DNA of 64,000 nucleotides from Microbispora corallina (GTDB taxonomy: Bacteria; Actinomycetota; Actinomycetes; Streptosporangiales; Streptosporangiaceae): positions 1 to 64,000 of the forward strand of contig NZ_BOOC01000042.1 in NCBI RefSeq assembly GCF_016863035.1. Reading direction: 5' to 3'. Position 1 is the stretch's first letter, and each line of letters begins with the position of its first letter. The notes beneath the pieces were generated by a model. It saw nothing but the letters and a program-made list of their open reading frames with translations, did no database searches and was not told the DNA's origin. Positions 63,491-64,000 of this stretch are shown one piece after another. Position numbers and translations under genes: made by a program.

Positions 63491-64000
63491 TCACTTCGTC
63501 CCGATGCGCAGCGCGAGCGCCGGGCACATCTCGACCGCCTTCTGGGCCTCGCCCCGCAGCCAGGACGGCACGCCGCCGTCCATGAACACCGGGTAACCGT
63601 GGTGGTCGAGCTTGACGAGCTCCGGCACCAGGTGCGCGCACAGGCCGTGGCCGGCGCAGCGGGTCCAGTCCACGACGAGCCGGACGTCGGCCTCGTCGAC
63701 GATCGGCAGCGGGAGGACCTCCGTGACGGGCCGCCCGCACGTGCCGTGCAGCCGGTGCTCCTCCACGTCCTCGGCGAACGCCTCCAGAGCCGACAGGACG
63801 AACCGGGCCGAGCCGTCGGGATGGAAGCACGCCCCTCGCCCCTTCACGGCCGCCGCGGCGCGCCGCACCATGTCGGGGCCGTCGGGCGACCCGTCCTCGA
63901 CGTCCGCCATCGCGCGGGCGAGGTCGGGCAGGCCGAGCCGGCACGGCCCGCACTGCCCGGCCGACTGGGCGGCCAGGTAGCTCGCCACCCGGGTCGTCTC
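63491..64000 (-). CDS. NuoF-like/ferredoxin fusion protein, cut by the window edge
   Basis: Only the C-terminal part (about 170 residues) is inside the window; the 5-prime end lies beyond 64000. The first part has SAGQCGPCRLGLPDLARAM, the iron-sulfur-binding motif at the end of NADH dehydrogenase subunit F-type proteins, and a second conserved Cys at HGTCGRP. The last roughly 65 residues form a small ferredoxin domain (DWTRCAGHGLCAHLVPELV, ending EMCPALALRI) with three cysteines, suggesting a 3Fe-4S or 4Fe-4S cluster. It would pass electrons from NADH to an oxygenase such as a P450, a partner not seen here. Confidence 0.83.
   Translation of the reverse strand, partial: ETTRVASYLAAQSAGQCGPCRLGLPDLARAMADVEDGSPDGPDMVRRAAAAVKGRGACFHPDGSARFVLSALEAFAEDVEEHRLHGTCGRPVTEVLPLPIVDEADVRLVVDWTRCAGHGLCAHLVPELVKLDHHGYPVFMDGGVPSWLRGEAQKAVEMCPALALRIGTK

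Overview
This window comes from a high-GC, filamentous-type actinomycete. The base composition, the third-codon GC bias, the frequent GTG starts, and the conserved blocks mtrA-mtrB-lpqB, hpf/LuxR-regulator/secA/Rv3235-like and MoxR-DUF58-SpoIIM-RDD all fit this. A relative of Nonomuraea or Streptosporangium is a reasonable guess, but no 16S or marker phylogeny is available here. Several genes look leaderless: a TANNNT -10 box ends 6-8 nt before the start codon, as is common in Actinobacteria.

Layout. (1) 1-14.1 kb: a sugar locus. A minus-strand unit runs ROK regulator, sugar ABC ATPase, permease, Tat-type lipoprotein binding protein, Gfo/Idh/MocA oxidoreductase. A second, closely related ROK regulator diverges from it and leads to a 1,932-residue secreted protein combining ThuA, glucose/sorbosone dehydrogenase, PKD, CBM6-like, DUF1349-like, OmpL47-like and FIMAH-like modules. 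(2) 14.1-15.4 kb: a two-gene membrane/secreted pair of unknown function. (3) 15.5-23.0 kb: an RDD protein and a SpoIIM-like protein divergent from a shared head-to-head promoter, then a translationally coupled minus-strand operon (multi-pass membrane protein, DUF4129, DUF4350, MoxR, DUF58). (4) 23.4-36.2 kb: mtrA, mtrB, lpqB, a ComFC-like phosphoribosyltransferase, hpf, an orphan NarL-type response regulator, a YcaQ-like protein, a small membrane protein, secA and an Rv3235-like protein. (5) 36.4-44.7 kb: a nearly complete amino-sugar phosphotransferase locus (EIIC, DasR-like GntR regulator, SIS-domain deaminase-like enzyme, EIIB, EIIA, HAD hydrolase, HPr, EI) with two dre-like palindromes, followed by a GH3 hexosaminidase lipoprotein. 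(6) 44.8-47.7 kb: three HAD proteins and a DUF6912 protein. (7) 47.7-55.2 kb: a broken SigG-type sigma gene, an MFS exporter behind a 25-bp palindrome, a MecA-like penicillin-binding protein divergent from a LysR regulator plus class-A-beta-lactamase-like hydrolase, and an acetoacetyl-CoA synthetase. (8) 55.2-57.1 kb: a lower-GC island with a small conserved protein and a Phd/PIN toxin-antitoxin pair. (9) 57.1-64 kb: a Ser/Thr kinase fused to an extracellular GH6 cellulase-like domain that appears catalytically dead, an SDR enzyme divergent from an intact SigG-type sigma factor, a second toxin-antitoxin pair, a Tat-exported berberine-bridge-type oxidoreductase, and the 3-prime part of a NuoF-like/ferredoxin fusion cut by the window edge.

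How it works together. The ends and the middle are rich in carbohydrate sensing: two ROK proteins, a DasR-like regulator with its own PTS and a GlcNAc-releasing hexosaminidase, and a kinase whose outer domain looks like a disabled cellulase. The most unusual objects are the kinase-GH6 fusion, the giant ThuA/dehydrogenase protein, the compact dre-controlled PTS cluster carrying its own EI and HPr, and the LysR/beta-lactamase-like/MecA-like trio. No tRNA, rRNA, CRISPR array or insertion sequence was recognised.
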